From the NCBI GenBank assembly GCA_963422565.1, contig OY730228.1, positions 2,852,001-2,916,000 of the forward strand: a stretch of DNA of 64,000 nucleotides, read 5' to 3'. How positions within the stretch are numbered: the first letter of the stretch is position 1; the number at the start of each line of letters is the position of its first letter. Shown here in pieces: positions 8,110 to 17,155 of the stretch. Both the position numbers and the translations under genes were made by a program. The notes beneath the pieces were generated by a model. It was not told where the DNA came from. It did no database searches and was given only the letters and a program-made list of their open reading frames with translations. This DNA is from G963422565 sp963422565. Lineage in GTDB: Bacteria; Pseudomonadota; Alphaproteobacteria; MPNO01.

Positions 8110-9129
8110 CTACCGCACCGATTTCTTGGCGGCCTCCGAGAACCGGGTCGTTACCACCCGCTCATAGGCGACCCGCTTGTCGGCCTTCAGCACGCCGCCC
8201 TCGACCAGGATGTCCTGCAATGCCGAAATCGCTTCGGGACGGGTGGTCGGATCGGTCTTCCAGATGCCGAACCGACGATAGCGCGAGACCGACGCCGCGA
8301 TATCGCCCAGCTCCACCTTGGGGAACCATTTGGCGATGGCCTTGGCCGCGGTGTCGGCATCGGCGTTCTGGATCCATTTCTGCGCCTTGTGGACGGCATT
8401 GGCCCAGCCCTGGACGATCTCGGGGTTCTTCTCGATATAGCTGTCAGTCGCCATGAACACCGTGTAATCGACCGGACCCACCTCCTTGCCGACGGAGGCC
8501 ACCGGATAGGCGATGTCCTGACGCGAGAGCCTGCTGACATCGGGCTCGAAGAACACGGAGAAGTCCGCCTTGTTGACCATCCAGGCGCCGACTCGGGCGG
8601 GAATAGCGATGTTGGTGACATGGTCGATGTCCCGCTTGGGACTGATCCCGTGCTTCTTCATGGCGTATTCGAGGAACAGCCCGGGAGTCGAGCCGGGCCG
8701 CCAACCCATCACCGTCTTGCCCCGGATCATGGTCCATTCGAACCGCTCCATGGTCATCTTCTCGCGGGACATCAGGAACAGGCCGTCGGTCGCGGTGATC
8801 GCGGCGAACATCTTGGTCTTCTCGGGCGAGGCGCCGTTCTCGACATAGATCGCCGTCTCGGGACCCTGCAGGACGATATCGACATTGCCCGACAGCAGCA
8901 TCGCGGTTCCCTTGTCGCCGCCCCAGGCGGTGGTCATGTCGACCTCGATCCCCTGGTCGCGGAAATAGCCGTTCGCGATCGCGACATATTTGGGCAGGTA
9001 GAACACGGAGCGCACGACTTCGGCGTATTTGACCTTGGTCGGCTTCTGCGCCCGGGCCTCGCCGGCCACGGCCGAAATCAATGTCGGCGCAAGGGCCGCA
9101 AGACAGATTAGCGTGCGAACGATCGTCAT
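8110..9129 (-). CDS. ABC transporter substrate-binding protein (NMT1/SsuA-like)
   Basis: A 339-residue periplasmic binding protein. The start at 9129 was chosen because AAAGGA lies just before the ATG and because it gives a clean signal peptide (MTIVRTLICLAALAPTLISA, cleavage likely after AGEARA). The mature part begins KVKYAEVVRSVFYLPKYVA, typical of the NMT1/THI5-like and SsuA families, followed by the GYFRDQGIEVD and DIVLQGPETA segments. It is the first gene of the importer operon and is divergent from the LLM oxidoreductase. The ligand is unknown: a sulfonate, nitrate, pyrimidine or aromatic acid are all possible. Confidence 0.88.
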   Translation of the reverse strand: MTIVRTLICLAALAPTLISAVAGEARAQKPTKVKYAEVVRSVFYLPKYVAIANGYFRDQGIEVDMTTAWGGDKGTAMLLSGNVDIVLQGPETAIYVENGASPEKTKMFAAITATDGLFLMSREKMTMERFEWTMIRGKTVMGWRPGSTPGLFLEYAMKKHGISPKRDIDHVTNIAIPARVGAWMVNKADFSVFFEPDVSRLSRQDIAYPVASVGKEVGPVDYTVFMATDSYIEKNPEIVQGWANAVHKAQKWIQNADADTAAKAIAKWFPKVELGDIAASVSRYRRFGIWKTDPTTRPEAISALQDILVEGGVLKADKRVAYERVVTTRFSEAAKKSVR

Positions 9130-9420
9130 GATCCTTTCCCCCGATCCCGGTTCATCCGCGGTGCGTAACCGTGCCCCGGCGCGCATCGAGCCCGGTTTCG
9201 CCTGCCGCCCTGCCCTCATTCTGCCCCGGAGGCGGAGGATTGGTCCAGCGCGTCGCCGGCGGCGCGGCAATTCTCGTCATCGGCCGCGACGATCTCGTTC
9301 CGGCCCTCTCCGGGGAGTCCGGGTGTCGGGCCGCTCGGCGGATCCCGCGGCCTTGCGGAAGCCGGCCGGTCCTGCTTCCATCCGAGGCGGCGGCCGGCAT
9401 GACGAGGAGCATCGGAGAGG

Positions 9421-10413
9421 ATGGGCACCGGACTCGGAATTCGCTTCGACGGCTTCGATTCCGTCCCGGACAGCCTGGACATCGCCCGCAAGGCGGAGCG
9501 GGCGGGCGCGGCCCAGATCTGGATGGCCGAGCATATGGGCTATCGCGAGGCCGTCGCCGCCTGCATGGCGTATGCGATGTCGACCGAGTCAGCGACCGTG
9601 ATTCCGACGGCGATCAGCCCGTATCTCTGGCATCCGATGCCGACGGCGATGTCGCTCGCGACTCTCTGCGATATCGCGCCCGGTCGGGTCGCCGTCGCGG
9701 TCGGCGTGGGCAATCCGCTGTTTCTCGGCGAAGCGGGTATCGAGCCGGTCAAACCGGTTCGGGCGGTTCGCGAGTTCGTCGAATGCCTGCGCGCGCTATG
9801 GACCGGCGCGCCGGTGACCCGCGACGGAACGTTCTTCCGTCTCTCCGGCGCGCGCATGGCCTTCACCCCCGCCCATCCGATTCCGATCTACATCGCGGCG
9901 ACCGGGCAACGGATGCTGCGCTTGAGCGGGCGGATCGCCGACGGGGTGGTGCTGTCCGGCGGGCTGTCGGTCGCCCATGTCCGGTACAGCCTCGGGCGGG
10001 TCGCCGAGGGCGCGCGCGCCGCCGACCGCGACCCGGCCGAGTTCCGCAGCGCCGCTTTCCTCTATTTCTCGGTTTCGAAGGACGGGCGGGACGCGGTGGA
10101 CTATTTGCGGGGCCGACTCGCCTTCCTGTTCCGCAACCGCGCGATGGCGGAGAATATCCGCTCGTCCGGGCTCCCCATCGATCATGAGGCGATCATCGAC
10201 GCGGTCGCACGGCGCGACATGGAGCGCGCCAAGCGGCTCGTTCCCGACGATGCGGTCGATGCGTTCGCCGTGGGCGGCACGCCGCGCGACTGCCGCGACC
10301 GGCTCCGAGCCTATCTCGATACCGGTGTGACGGAGCCCGTGATCCAGATCAGCGGACCGCCCGAGAGCCGGAACCTCGCGCTCGCCGTCCTCCGGGAATT
10401 CGCCGCGGGATGA
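9421..10413 (+). CDS. LLM-class flavin-dependent oxidoreductase
   Basis: A 330-residue member of the bacterial luciferase-like superfamily (TIM barrel using FMN or F420). It begins GLGIRFDGFDSVPDSLDIARKAE, a typical LLM opening, and has the PTAISPYLWHP, GRVAVAVGVGN and PIPIYIAATGQRMLRLSGRIADG blocks of the family. A strong GGAGAGG precedes the ATG. Its TGA overlaps the ATG of the next gene (ATGA), coupling it to the CoxL-like molybdenum hydroxylase. The substrate is unknown. Confidence 0.85.
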   Translation: MGTGLGIRFDGFDSVPDSLDIARKAERAGAAQIWMAEHMGYREAVAACMAYAMSTESATVIPTAISPYLWHPMPTAMSLATLCDIAPGRVAVAVGVGNPLFLGEAGIEPVKPVRAVREFVECLRALWTGAPVTRDGTFFRLSGARMAFTPAHPIPIYIAATGQRMLRLSGRIADGVVLSGGLSVAHVRYSLGRVAEGARAADRDPAEFRSAAFLYFSVSKDGRDAVDYLRGRLAFLFRNRAMAENIRSSGLPIDHEAIIDAVARRDMERAKRLVPDDAVDAFAVGGTPRDCRDRLRAYLDTGVTEPVIQISGPPESRNLALAVLREFAAG

Positions 10414-12729
10414 TGGCGGGCCGATGGCCGGCGGGCACGCTGCGACCGGGCGTCCCGGTACGGCGCAGCGAGGATCGGCGGCTGCTCACGGGCGGCGGAC
10501 GGTTCCTCGACGACCTCGCCCCGCCCGACACCGCGCACGCCGCGTTCCTGCGCTCGCCCCACGCCCATGCCCGGCTCTCGGTCGTCGATGCGGCAGCGGC
10601 CCGCGGGCTGTCGGGCGTGCGCGCCGTCCTCACCGGGGAGGACTACGCGGCCGACGGCCTCGGCGGGCTGACATGCGGCGAACGGGCGGCCAGACGCGAC
10701 GGTTCGCCGATGCGCGTGCCGCCCCGTCCCGCCCTGCCGACCGAACGGGTGCGCCATGTCGGCGAGGCCGTTGCCATGGTCGTCGCCGAGACCGAAGCCG
10801 TCGCCCGGGACGCGGCCGAGCTCGTGCGGGTGGAGTATGAGCCGATGGCGGCGGTCACGCGCACGGCCGACGCCCGATCCGGTGCCGCCCCGCCGGTCTG
10901 GGACGACTGCCTCGACAACGAGGCCTTCGTCGCCAAAGCCGGGGACCCGGAGGAGTTCGCCCGGGTGCAGGCGGCGGCCGCGTATCTGGTCGACCAGCGG
11001 CTGGTCAACCAACGCGTGGCCGCGAACACGATCGAGCCGCGCGGCGCGCTCGCCGTTCCCGGCGCCTGCGACCGCCTCACGCTTCACGCCGGGGTTCACA
11101 GCCCCCACGCGTTGCGGGACATCTTGGCGCACGACATCTTCCGGCTGCCGCCGAGCCGTTTTCGGGTCGTGACCGGCGATGTCGGGGGCAGCTTCGGCAT
11201 GCGCGGCGCGAACTATCCGGAGCTCGTCCTCGTCCCCTGGGCGGCGCGCCGGCTGGCGCGGCCGGTCAAGTGGATCGCGTCGCGCGGCGAGGGCCTGATC
11301 GGCGACGATCACGGGCGGGACATGATCAGCGACGCCCGTCTGGCACTCGACGGGGAGGGCCGCATTCTCGGCCTGCGCGCGGCGCTGACGGTCAATCTCG
11401 GCGCCTACCCGGCATTCAAGGGGCCGCGCTCGGCCCTGAATGCCCTGACCCTGTTGTCCGGCGTCTACCGCATTCCGGTTTTCGACCTCGAAGCGGCCGG
11501 CGTCCATACCCATACCAACGCCACCTCTCCCTATCGCGGCGCCGGTGCCCCCGAAGCGGCCTATGTTCTCGAGCGGATCCTGGACAAGGCGGCCCGGACC
11601 CTCGGAGCCGACCGCGTCGCGCTGCGCCGACGCAACTTGATCGCGGAGCGCGACATGCCCTACGATACCCGCCTCGGCTGGGTCTATGATGGCGGCGCCT
11701 TCGAACGGACGATGGACGAGGCGGCAAGGCGCGCGGACCTCGCGGGATACGGCGCCCGCCGCCTCGCCTCTCGCCGCCGCGGCCGTCTGCGGGGCGCAGG
11801 CATCTGCAACGGTCTGGGACAGACGGCCCGGTCGGGTGGCGAGGCGGCGGCGGTCGGGCTGGACAGCGACGGCGTCGCGACGGCGTGTGTCGGCAGCGCG
11901 CCCCAGGGCCAGGGGCACGAAACCGTCTACCGCCGGATCCTGAGCGCCGCGCTGGGCATCGATCCGGCCGGGATACGGGTGCGGACGGGCGACACCGATG
12001 CGGTCTCGACCGGCGGCGGCACCTTTCAACTCGCGCTCTCTGGTCTGCGGGGGGACGGCGGTCGCACGGGCCGCCGAGGAGCTGGTCGACTCGGGAAGAG
12101 AGGCCGCCTCGGAGCGGCTCGAGGCGTCGAAGGCCGATATCGCGTTCGCCGCCGGCCGCTACATCGTCGCCGGAACGGATCAGTCGGTCTCCCTGGTCGA
12201 GGTCGCGGCGATGGCAGGCGGCCGCCTCGCCGGTGCGGCGCGCTACACGCCCGACTCGGCGACCTTTCCCGCCGGCTGCCATGTCTGCGAGGTCGAGATC
12301 GACCCGGAGACCGGCGAGGTCTCGATCGCCCGCTATGTCGCGGTCGACGATGTGGGCGCTGTCTTCAACCCGCTTCTGCTCGACGGGCAGATCCACGGCG
12401 GTGCGGCCCAGGGGATCGGTCAAGCGCTCTTCGAACGCGTCGTCTTCGACGGCGAGAGCGGCCAGAACCTGACCGGTTCGTTCATGGACTACGCCATGCC
12501 GCGGGCCGACGATCTCTGCTCCTTCCGGACCGGATACAACCCGGTGCCGACCGCGCTCAACCCTCTCGGCGCGAAGGGGGCCGGGGAGGCCGGCACGGTC
12601 TGCGCCCTGCCGGCGGTGATGTGCGCCGTCGTCGATGCGCTCGGCCCCGAGGCGGGCGAGGGTCTCGACATGCCGGCGACGCCGGAACGCATCCTCCGCC
12701 GGTTGAGAAGCGTCCGGAGAGTCGGCTGA
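10410..12729 (+). pseudogene. CoxL-like molybdenum hydroxylase large subunit, one frameshift
   Basis: This encodes a molybdopterin-cytosine-dinucleotide large subunit of the xanthine dehydrogenase/CO dehydrogenase family, about 772 residues if repaired. Upstream frame: RRSEDRRLLTGGGRFLDD at the N-terminus, GDVGGSFGMRG, SPYRGAGAPEAAYVLERIL and APQGQGHETVYRRI. Downstream frame (to 12729): the catalytic-glutamate region NPLGAKGAGEAGTV and the end VDALGPEAGEGLDMPATPERIL. The break is in ACCTTTCAAC (12021-12030): removing one T restores GGGTFNSRS, the family motif. All other motifs are intact, so this is either a recent mutation or a sequencing error. The start overlaps the LLM gene by 4 nt. Confidence 0.88.
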
Positions 12730-12756
12730 CCCGGCGCCCGCCCGGCACGGCCGCCG

Positions 12757-13872
12757 TCAGGTCCCGCCTCGGTCGGGAAACCCGTTCTCGAGCAGATCGA
12801 GGAAGGCATCGCGGGTGATTCCGGCGAGCCCCATCCTGGCGAGAGTCAACCCCTCCGCGCGGAAATCCCGCTCCAGGATCACCGACGCCAGATGGATGAC
12901 GTGATCGATCGTCGGCGTCGGAACGTCGGCGAGGCGGCCGAGCTCCGAATAGATCAGATGGCCGTAGGGCACGTCCTCGAGCAGATAGCGATGGTTCAGG
13001 CTCGTCGGCGCCATGATCCATCGGTCCGGCTCGCTCTGGTGGAAGGCTTCGTATGCGCGTCCGGAGGCGCCCGCCTCGTCGGTCGTGTAGCCCATACGCC
13101 AGAAGAGCTCGACGAACGGCATGCTGCGCGCATCGAGCGCATCGGCGACGGCGAGGCGTTCGCGGTCGACGGCATCGATCAATCTGCCGACCGCAGGCGT
13201 GATCCCATCGTAATAGTGACGGAAGTCGCCGCCCGTCGCTTCGATTCGACCCGCGTTGCAGAGCACGGCAGGGGGATGATGGATGGCGTTGCCGTAGGGG
13301 AAAACGGTCTCGAGAACGTTGGAAAACGGCCGTATCGTCGGATAGACGGTTCTCACGATTTCGTAGAGACGCGGCGTTTCTCGTCCGGGGAAGCCGCCGA
13401 ACACCATGAAGTTCGACACCCGCGAGATCCGGCATTTTGTCGGTTCCACGCGGCGGCAGAGATAGGGGAGCGTCGCCGTCTCGCAGAAGACCGGACGCGC
13501 GACGCCGTGTTCCCGGAGCACGTGCGGGATCAGCAGGAGCGTATGGCCCGGCGATACGAAGAGAACCTGTTCCTCGGTCAGATGCGGCGCGGCGGCCGAG
13601 ACCCATTTCTCGTGAAGATGGGCGGGGCTTACGATCATCACCAGATCCGCACCGTCCATCGCCGCTTCGGCGTCCTCGGTTATCAGCGCGAGCGGCGCGA
13701 AGCCCTCGCCGAACGGCGCGGCGTAACGGATGCCGCCGATGTCCCGGAGCGGCGCCAACGCATCCCGGTCCTGGCTGTAGAGCCGTATTTCGAAGCCCAG
13801 GGTCGCCAGATGCGCGGCCGCCGATGTGCCGCCCCCACCGGCGCCGAAGACCGCGATCCGATCGACCGTCAT
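12757..13872 (-). CDS. NAD/octopine-dehydrogenase family protein
   Basis: A 371-residue protein with an N-terminal Rossmann fold (RIAVFGAGGGGTSAAAHLA, residues about 5-23) and a C-terminal octopine/nopaline-dehydrogenase-like helical domain (FPYGNAIHHPPAVLCNAGRIE, then YYDGITPAVGRLIDAVDRER). Family members make or oxidise opine-like secondary amines, or act as ketopantoate-like reductases. The start at 13872 gives MTVDRIAVFGAG; the upstream open frame lies inside the next gene. It follows the molybdenum hydroxylase genes by 38 nt on the same strand, so it is probably cotranscribed with them. Confidence 0.8.
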   Translation of the reverse strand: MTVDRIAVFGAGGGGTSAAAHLATLGFEIRLYSQDRDALAPLRDIGGIRYAAPFGEGFAPLALITEDAEAAMDGADLVMIVSPAHLHEKWVSAAAPHLTEEQVLFVSPGHTLLLIPHVLREHGVARPVFCETATLPYLCRRVEPTKCRISRVSNFMVFGGFPGRETPRLYEIVRTVYPTIRPFSNVLETVFPYGNAIHHPPAVLCNAGRIEATGGDFRHYYDGITPAVGRLIDAVDRERLAVADALDARSMPFVELFWRMGYTTDEAGASGRAYEAFHQSEPDRWIMAPTSLNHRYLLEDVPYGHLIYSELGRLADVPTPTIDHVIHLASVILERDFRAEGLTLARMGLAGITRDAFLDLLENGFPDRGGT

Positions 13873-13910
13873 GAAGCGGCTTCCCCCGCCGTTCTTCGCG
13901 GCGCCCTCAG

Positions 13911-16061
13911 TCAGTCCGCCATGGCCGCCCGGCGAACCGCCTCGGGGGTGAACGGAAGACGGCGCAGCCGGAGGCCGGTGGCATCGTGGACGGCGTTGCC
14001 GATCGCCGCCGCCGTTGGCCCGGCCGCCGCTTCTCCTGCGCCGAGGAACGCTTCGCCGGGCCGTTCCATCAGGACGGTCTCGACCTCGGGCACGTTGTCG
14101 AAACGAAGAACGGGATAGCCGTCCCAGTCGCGGCTCGTGACGCCGTCCCGGTCGAAGGTCACCTCTTCGTAAAGGGTCCAGCTCGCAGCCTGCAGGACGC
14201 CCCCCTCCATCTGCGCGACGAGCCCAGCGCGGTCGACGATCTCGCCCGCATCGGCGGCGACCACCATCCGGTGCAGCCGCAGGTCGGCCGCGTCGGTGAC
14301 CTCCAGCTCCACGCCCACCGCCGCATAGGCCTGGAGATTCTTGTAGCGGGCGAAGCCGAGGCCGCGGCCCCGCCCCTCGACGGCCGGCCAGGCGTTCATG
14401 CGATGCGACGCCGCCTCCAGTGTCTCGCGCGCCCGAACGTCCTTCAGATGGGCGAGGCGGAACGCCACCGGGTCGATCCCCGCCGCCGCGGCGAGCTCGT
14501 CCAGGAAGCACTCGATCGCGAATATGTTGCCGTAGGCGCCGAGCGTGCGCAGCGCCGATGTCCGAAGCGGTAGACCGCGCACAAGGTTCTTGACCAGGCG
14601 GCGGTTGGGGAAGTCGTAAAGGGGGTCGAGATTGCGGTGGATCCCCATATGACGGACCAGAGCGGGCACCGGGACGAACCTGGGCGGCGGATCCGCGCGG
14701 TATCGACTCGCCAGCAGCCGCGCCGCGCCGGCCTTCTCGGGACCCGCGCGCGGCCGCATGTTGAAGGTGTCGGAGTAGCTCTCATGCGACCATTCGAGAA
14801 CCTCGCCCTCCTCGGAGAGGCTCGCGCGCAGCATCATCGCCATGCAGCTTCCGTATGGCTCCCACGCATGTTCCTGCTCGCGGCTCCACTTGAGCAGAAT
14901 CGGGGTCCCCGGCAGCGCCCGCGCGACCAGCGCCGCGTCGAACGCCGCGTCGTCGGCGCCGTTATGACCGTAGCAGCCGGGTCCCGGCGCGTGCGCGACC
15001 TCGATATCCTGCGGGTCCATACCGAGGGCCTCGGCGATCGCGTCGCGCAGCAGATAGACCCCTTGCGTGTGAGACCAGATGCGCAGCCGGCCGTTCTGCC
15101 AGTGGGCAAGCGCCGCCGACGGCCCGATCGAGCCATGCATGAGATAGGGCTTTTCGTAGCGCGCCTCCAGCATCGTCGCCGCGCCTCGTGGCGGCCTTCC
15201 GAGCGGCGGCACGGGTTCCTCTACGGGAGTTCCCTCGATGACGGGCAGGCTCTCCCGCTCGTTCGCCGTCAGCCGCTCATAGATGTCCTGCGGCGGTATC
15301 CCGGTCCCGATGTTCCACCGCGCGGCGTCGTAGATCTGCTCGGCGGCGCGCGCGGTCCCATATTCGTCGGCGCCGGCGACCGCTACGAAGCTGCCGTCTC
15401 TCACGACCGAGATCCCGCGCTCGGCCAGCCGTTGGTTCAGCGCCTCGTCGAGCGCCTCCAGGCGTGCCCCGTAATGGGGCGGACGAACGACGCGCGCGTG
15501 CAGCATTCCCGGCCGCGCCATGTCGTGGAGGAATTCGTAGCGGCCGGTCACGATCTCGGCCATCGCACGCGGCGTCGCCGCCGTGCCGACGATCCGGTGA
15601 TCCCGCGGCGGTTTGGCGGGGGCTTCCGTGTCGACCGGGATATCGAACGGCCGGCCGCCCTGGATGTCCCAATAGGTGACGCTGCGATTGGTCGCGCGCG
15701 ATCCGACCGTTCCGTCGTCGACCTCGAGGCTGTCGATATCGACGCCGAGTTCCGATGCCGCGCGCGCGATCATGTGGCGTCGGGCCGTCGCGGCTGCCGC
15801 GCGCGCGGCGTTTCCGGAGTCTTCCATGGAGAGGCTGCTCGCGGTGACGCCCTCGTTCGGGTCGATGCCGGTCCGCGTTCGGCTCACCTCGATCCGTTCG
15901 GGGTCCACGTCGAGCTCCTCTGCGGCGATCATCGCCAACGCGGTGGACACGCGTTGTCCGATATCGACCTTGCCGGTGCGGAGGAGAATGCGTCCGTCCG
16001 CGCCGATCGAAAGCCACTCGTCGAGGCCCGGATGTCTCGCGAGGCTGGAGCTAGACGGCAT
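13911..16061 (-). CDS. Molybdopterin-dependent oxidoreductase, IorB-like large subunit
   Basis: A 716-residue large subunit of the xanthine dehydrogenase superfamily, in the isoquinoline 1-oxidoreductase/nicotinate dehydrogenase branch. Its permuted-looking N-terminus (DEWLSIGADGRILLRTGKVDIGQ, AMIAAEELDVDPERIEV) is typical of IorB. The C-terminus carries the catalytic-glutamate region ERPGEAFLGAGEAAAGPTAAA. Such enzymes hydroxylate N-heteroaromatics or aldehydes with water as the oxygen donor. Its start overlaps the 2Fe-2S subunit gene by 11 nt. No Tat signal is visible. Confidence 0.85.
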   Translation of the reverse strand: MPSSSSLARHPGLDEWLSIGADGRILLRTGKVDIGQRVSTALAMIAAEELDVDPERIEVSRTRTGIDPNEGVTASSLSMEDSGNAARAAAATARRHMIARAASELGVDIDSLEVDDGTVGSRATNRSVTYWDIQGGRPFDIPVDTEAPAKPPRDHRIVGTAATPRAMAEIVTGRYEFLHDMARPGMLHARVVRPPHYGARLEALDEALNQRLAERGISVVRDGSFVAVAGADEYGTARAAEQIYDAARWNIGTGIPPQDIYERLTANERESLPVIEGTPVEEPVPPLGRPPRGAATMLEARYEKPYLMHGSIGPSAALAHWQNGRLRIWSHTQGVYLLRDAIAEALGMDPQDIEVAHAPGPGCYGHNGADDAAFDAALVARALPGTPILLKWSREQEHAWEPYGSCMAMMLRASLSEEGEVLEWSHESYSDTFNMRPRAGPEKAGAARLLASRYRADPPPRFVPVPALVRHMGIHRNLDPLYDFPNRRLVKNLVRGLPLRTSALRTLGAYGNIFAIECFLDELAAAAGIDPVAFRLAHLKDVRARETLEAASHRMNAWPAVEGRGRGLGFARYKNLQAYAAVGVELEVTDAADLRLHRMVVAADAGEIVDRAGLVAQMEGGVLQAASWTLYEEVTFDRDGVTSRDWDGYPVLRFDNVPEVETVLMERPGEAFLGAGEAAAGPTAAAIGNAVHDATGLRLRRLPFTPEAVRRAAMAD

Positions 16062-16524
16062 CGCGGATCTCCCGGCAGGCCCGGTCGACGGCTGCGAGGA
16101 CGCGCGCCTGCGAGCCGCAGCGGCAAAGATGGCCGTGCAGCGCCTCCGCGAGGGCGTTCCTCGCCGGGGCCGGGGTCTTCTTCAGGAGCGCCGTCGCGGC
16201 CACGACCATGCCGGTGGTGCAGTAGCCGCACTGGGCCGCCCCCTCGGCGACGAAGGCCCGCTGCACGGCCGCGCCGACCCGGTCGCGCTCGAGCGCTTCG
16301 ACGGTGACGATCTCGCTGTCGACAAATTCCGACGCTGCCCGGACGCAGCTCTGGACGCTCTCCCCGTCGACCAGAACCGTGCAGGCGCCGCATTGTTCGA
16401 GCGCGCAGCCGAGCTTGGCGCCCTTGAGGCCGAGCTCGTTGCGTAGCACATAGATCAGCGGAACGGCGGGATCGCATGTCACCTCGCGGGCCTCGCCGTT
16501 GACGCCGAGTGTCAATCTCTCCAT
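16051..16524 (-). CDS. (2Fe-2S)-binding subunit of molybdenum hydroxylase, IorA-like
   Basis: A 157-residue small subunit with two [2Fe-2S] clusters. The plant-ferredoxin-like cluster is in CALEQCGACTVLVDG. The second, helical-domain cluster is in CGYCTTGM and HLCRCGS. Length and gene order match IorA beside IorB. The start at 16524 gives MERLTLGVNGEAREV; the longer open frame upstream has no domain. No FAD subunit is adjacent, as in the isoquinoline oxidoreductase type, where electrons leave through the Fe-S subunit. Confidence 0.9.
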   Translation of the reverse strand: MERLTLGVNGEAREVTCDPAVPLIYVLRNELGLKGAKLGCALEQCGACTVLVDGESVQSCVRAASEFVDSEIVTVEALERDRVGAAVQRAFVAEGAAQCGYCTTGMVVAATALLKKTPAPARNALAEALHGHLCRCGSQARVLAAVDRACREIRDAV

Positions 16525-16806
16525 GGAACGACCGTGGCGGTTGTGGGGGACTCTTCGGAAGGACTCGCCGGCCGCGGCGGAGGGGAAGGGCGGCGCGGCG
16601 CCGGCGACCTTACGCAGCCCGGCCGTCCCCGTCCATGCGGTGCCCCACGAGCGCCGACCGGTCTGGCGTGGCGCGTGCCTGCAGGCCGGATGCGGCAACG
16701 GCGCCCGCATCGCGCAGCGACCCGACGGACCCGTCCCGGATATCCCGCAGGTCGGCGCCGATGTCGCGCCGGGACAGGGCGCGCCCGCCGGTCTTCGTCG
16801 GGGTCC

Positions 16807-17031
16807 CTATCCGCCCTTGCGTATGGCAATCCGATAGACGCCGCCGTCCTGCGACCAGTCGACGAAGCCATGCGCCGTTTCCGCGCAGAACGCCTGGAAA
16901 TCGCCGACGGCGGCCGTGTCGGTGGCGAGGACCAGGAGCGTCTCCCCGGCCGCCAGCGCCCGCAGCGCTTTGCGCGCGCGCAGCACCGGCAGCGGGCATT
17001 TCAAGCCCGTCGCGTCCAGCGTCGCAGCCAT
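16807..17031 (-). CDS. TusA-family sulfurtransferase
   Basis: A 74-residue protein with the SirA/TusA motif LDATGLKCPLPVLRARKAL; C12 of the CPxP motif is the persulfide-carrying cysteine. Such proteins relay sulfur to tRNA thiolation or to molybdenum cofactor and formate dehydrogenase maturation. It lies just downstream of tRNA-Gln(UUG), a substrate of 2-thiouridine modification, though adjacency alone does not prove a link. About 280 nt without a recognisable gene separate it from the IorA-like gene. Confidence 0.9.
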   Translation of the reverse strand: MAATLDATGLKCPLPVLRARKALRALAAGETLLVLATDTAAVGDFQAFCAETAHGFVDWSQDGGVYRIAIRKGG

Positions 17032-17062
17032 TATCGCGCTCCTTCGGAGGGCGGCCTCCGGC

Positions 17063-17136
17063 TGGCTGGGGCGCCAGGATTCGAACCTGGGATCACGGGA
17101 TCAAAACCCGTTGCCTTACCGCTTGGCTACGCCCCA
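17063..17136 (-). tRNA. tRNA-Gln (anticodon UUG)
   Basis: The minus strand reads TGGGGCGTAGCCAAGCGGTA at the 5' end and GGTTCGAATCCTGGCGCCCC near the 3' end, giving a 7-bp acceptor stem, a D arm and a T arm. The anticodon loop is TTTTGAT with anticodon TTG, flanked by the CGGGT/ATCCCG stem. The discriminator is G and CCA is encoded. It lies between ispE and the TusA-like gene on the same strand. Confidence 0.97.
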
Positions 17137-17155
17137 GCGACCGGCGCGGGCAAAA

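Noticed and set aside
13873..14511. Upstream extension of the octopine-dehydrogenase-like frame
   Set aside because: It lies inside the IorB-like gene, has no domain, and the Rossmann-fold start MTVDRIAVFGAG is at 13872.
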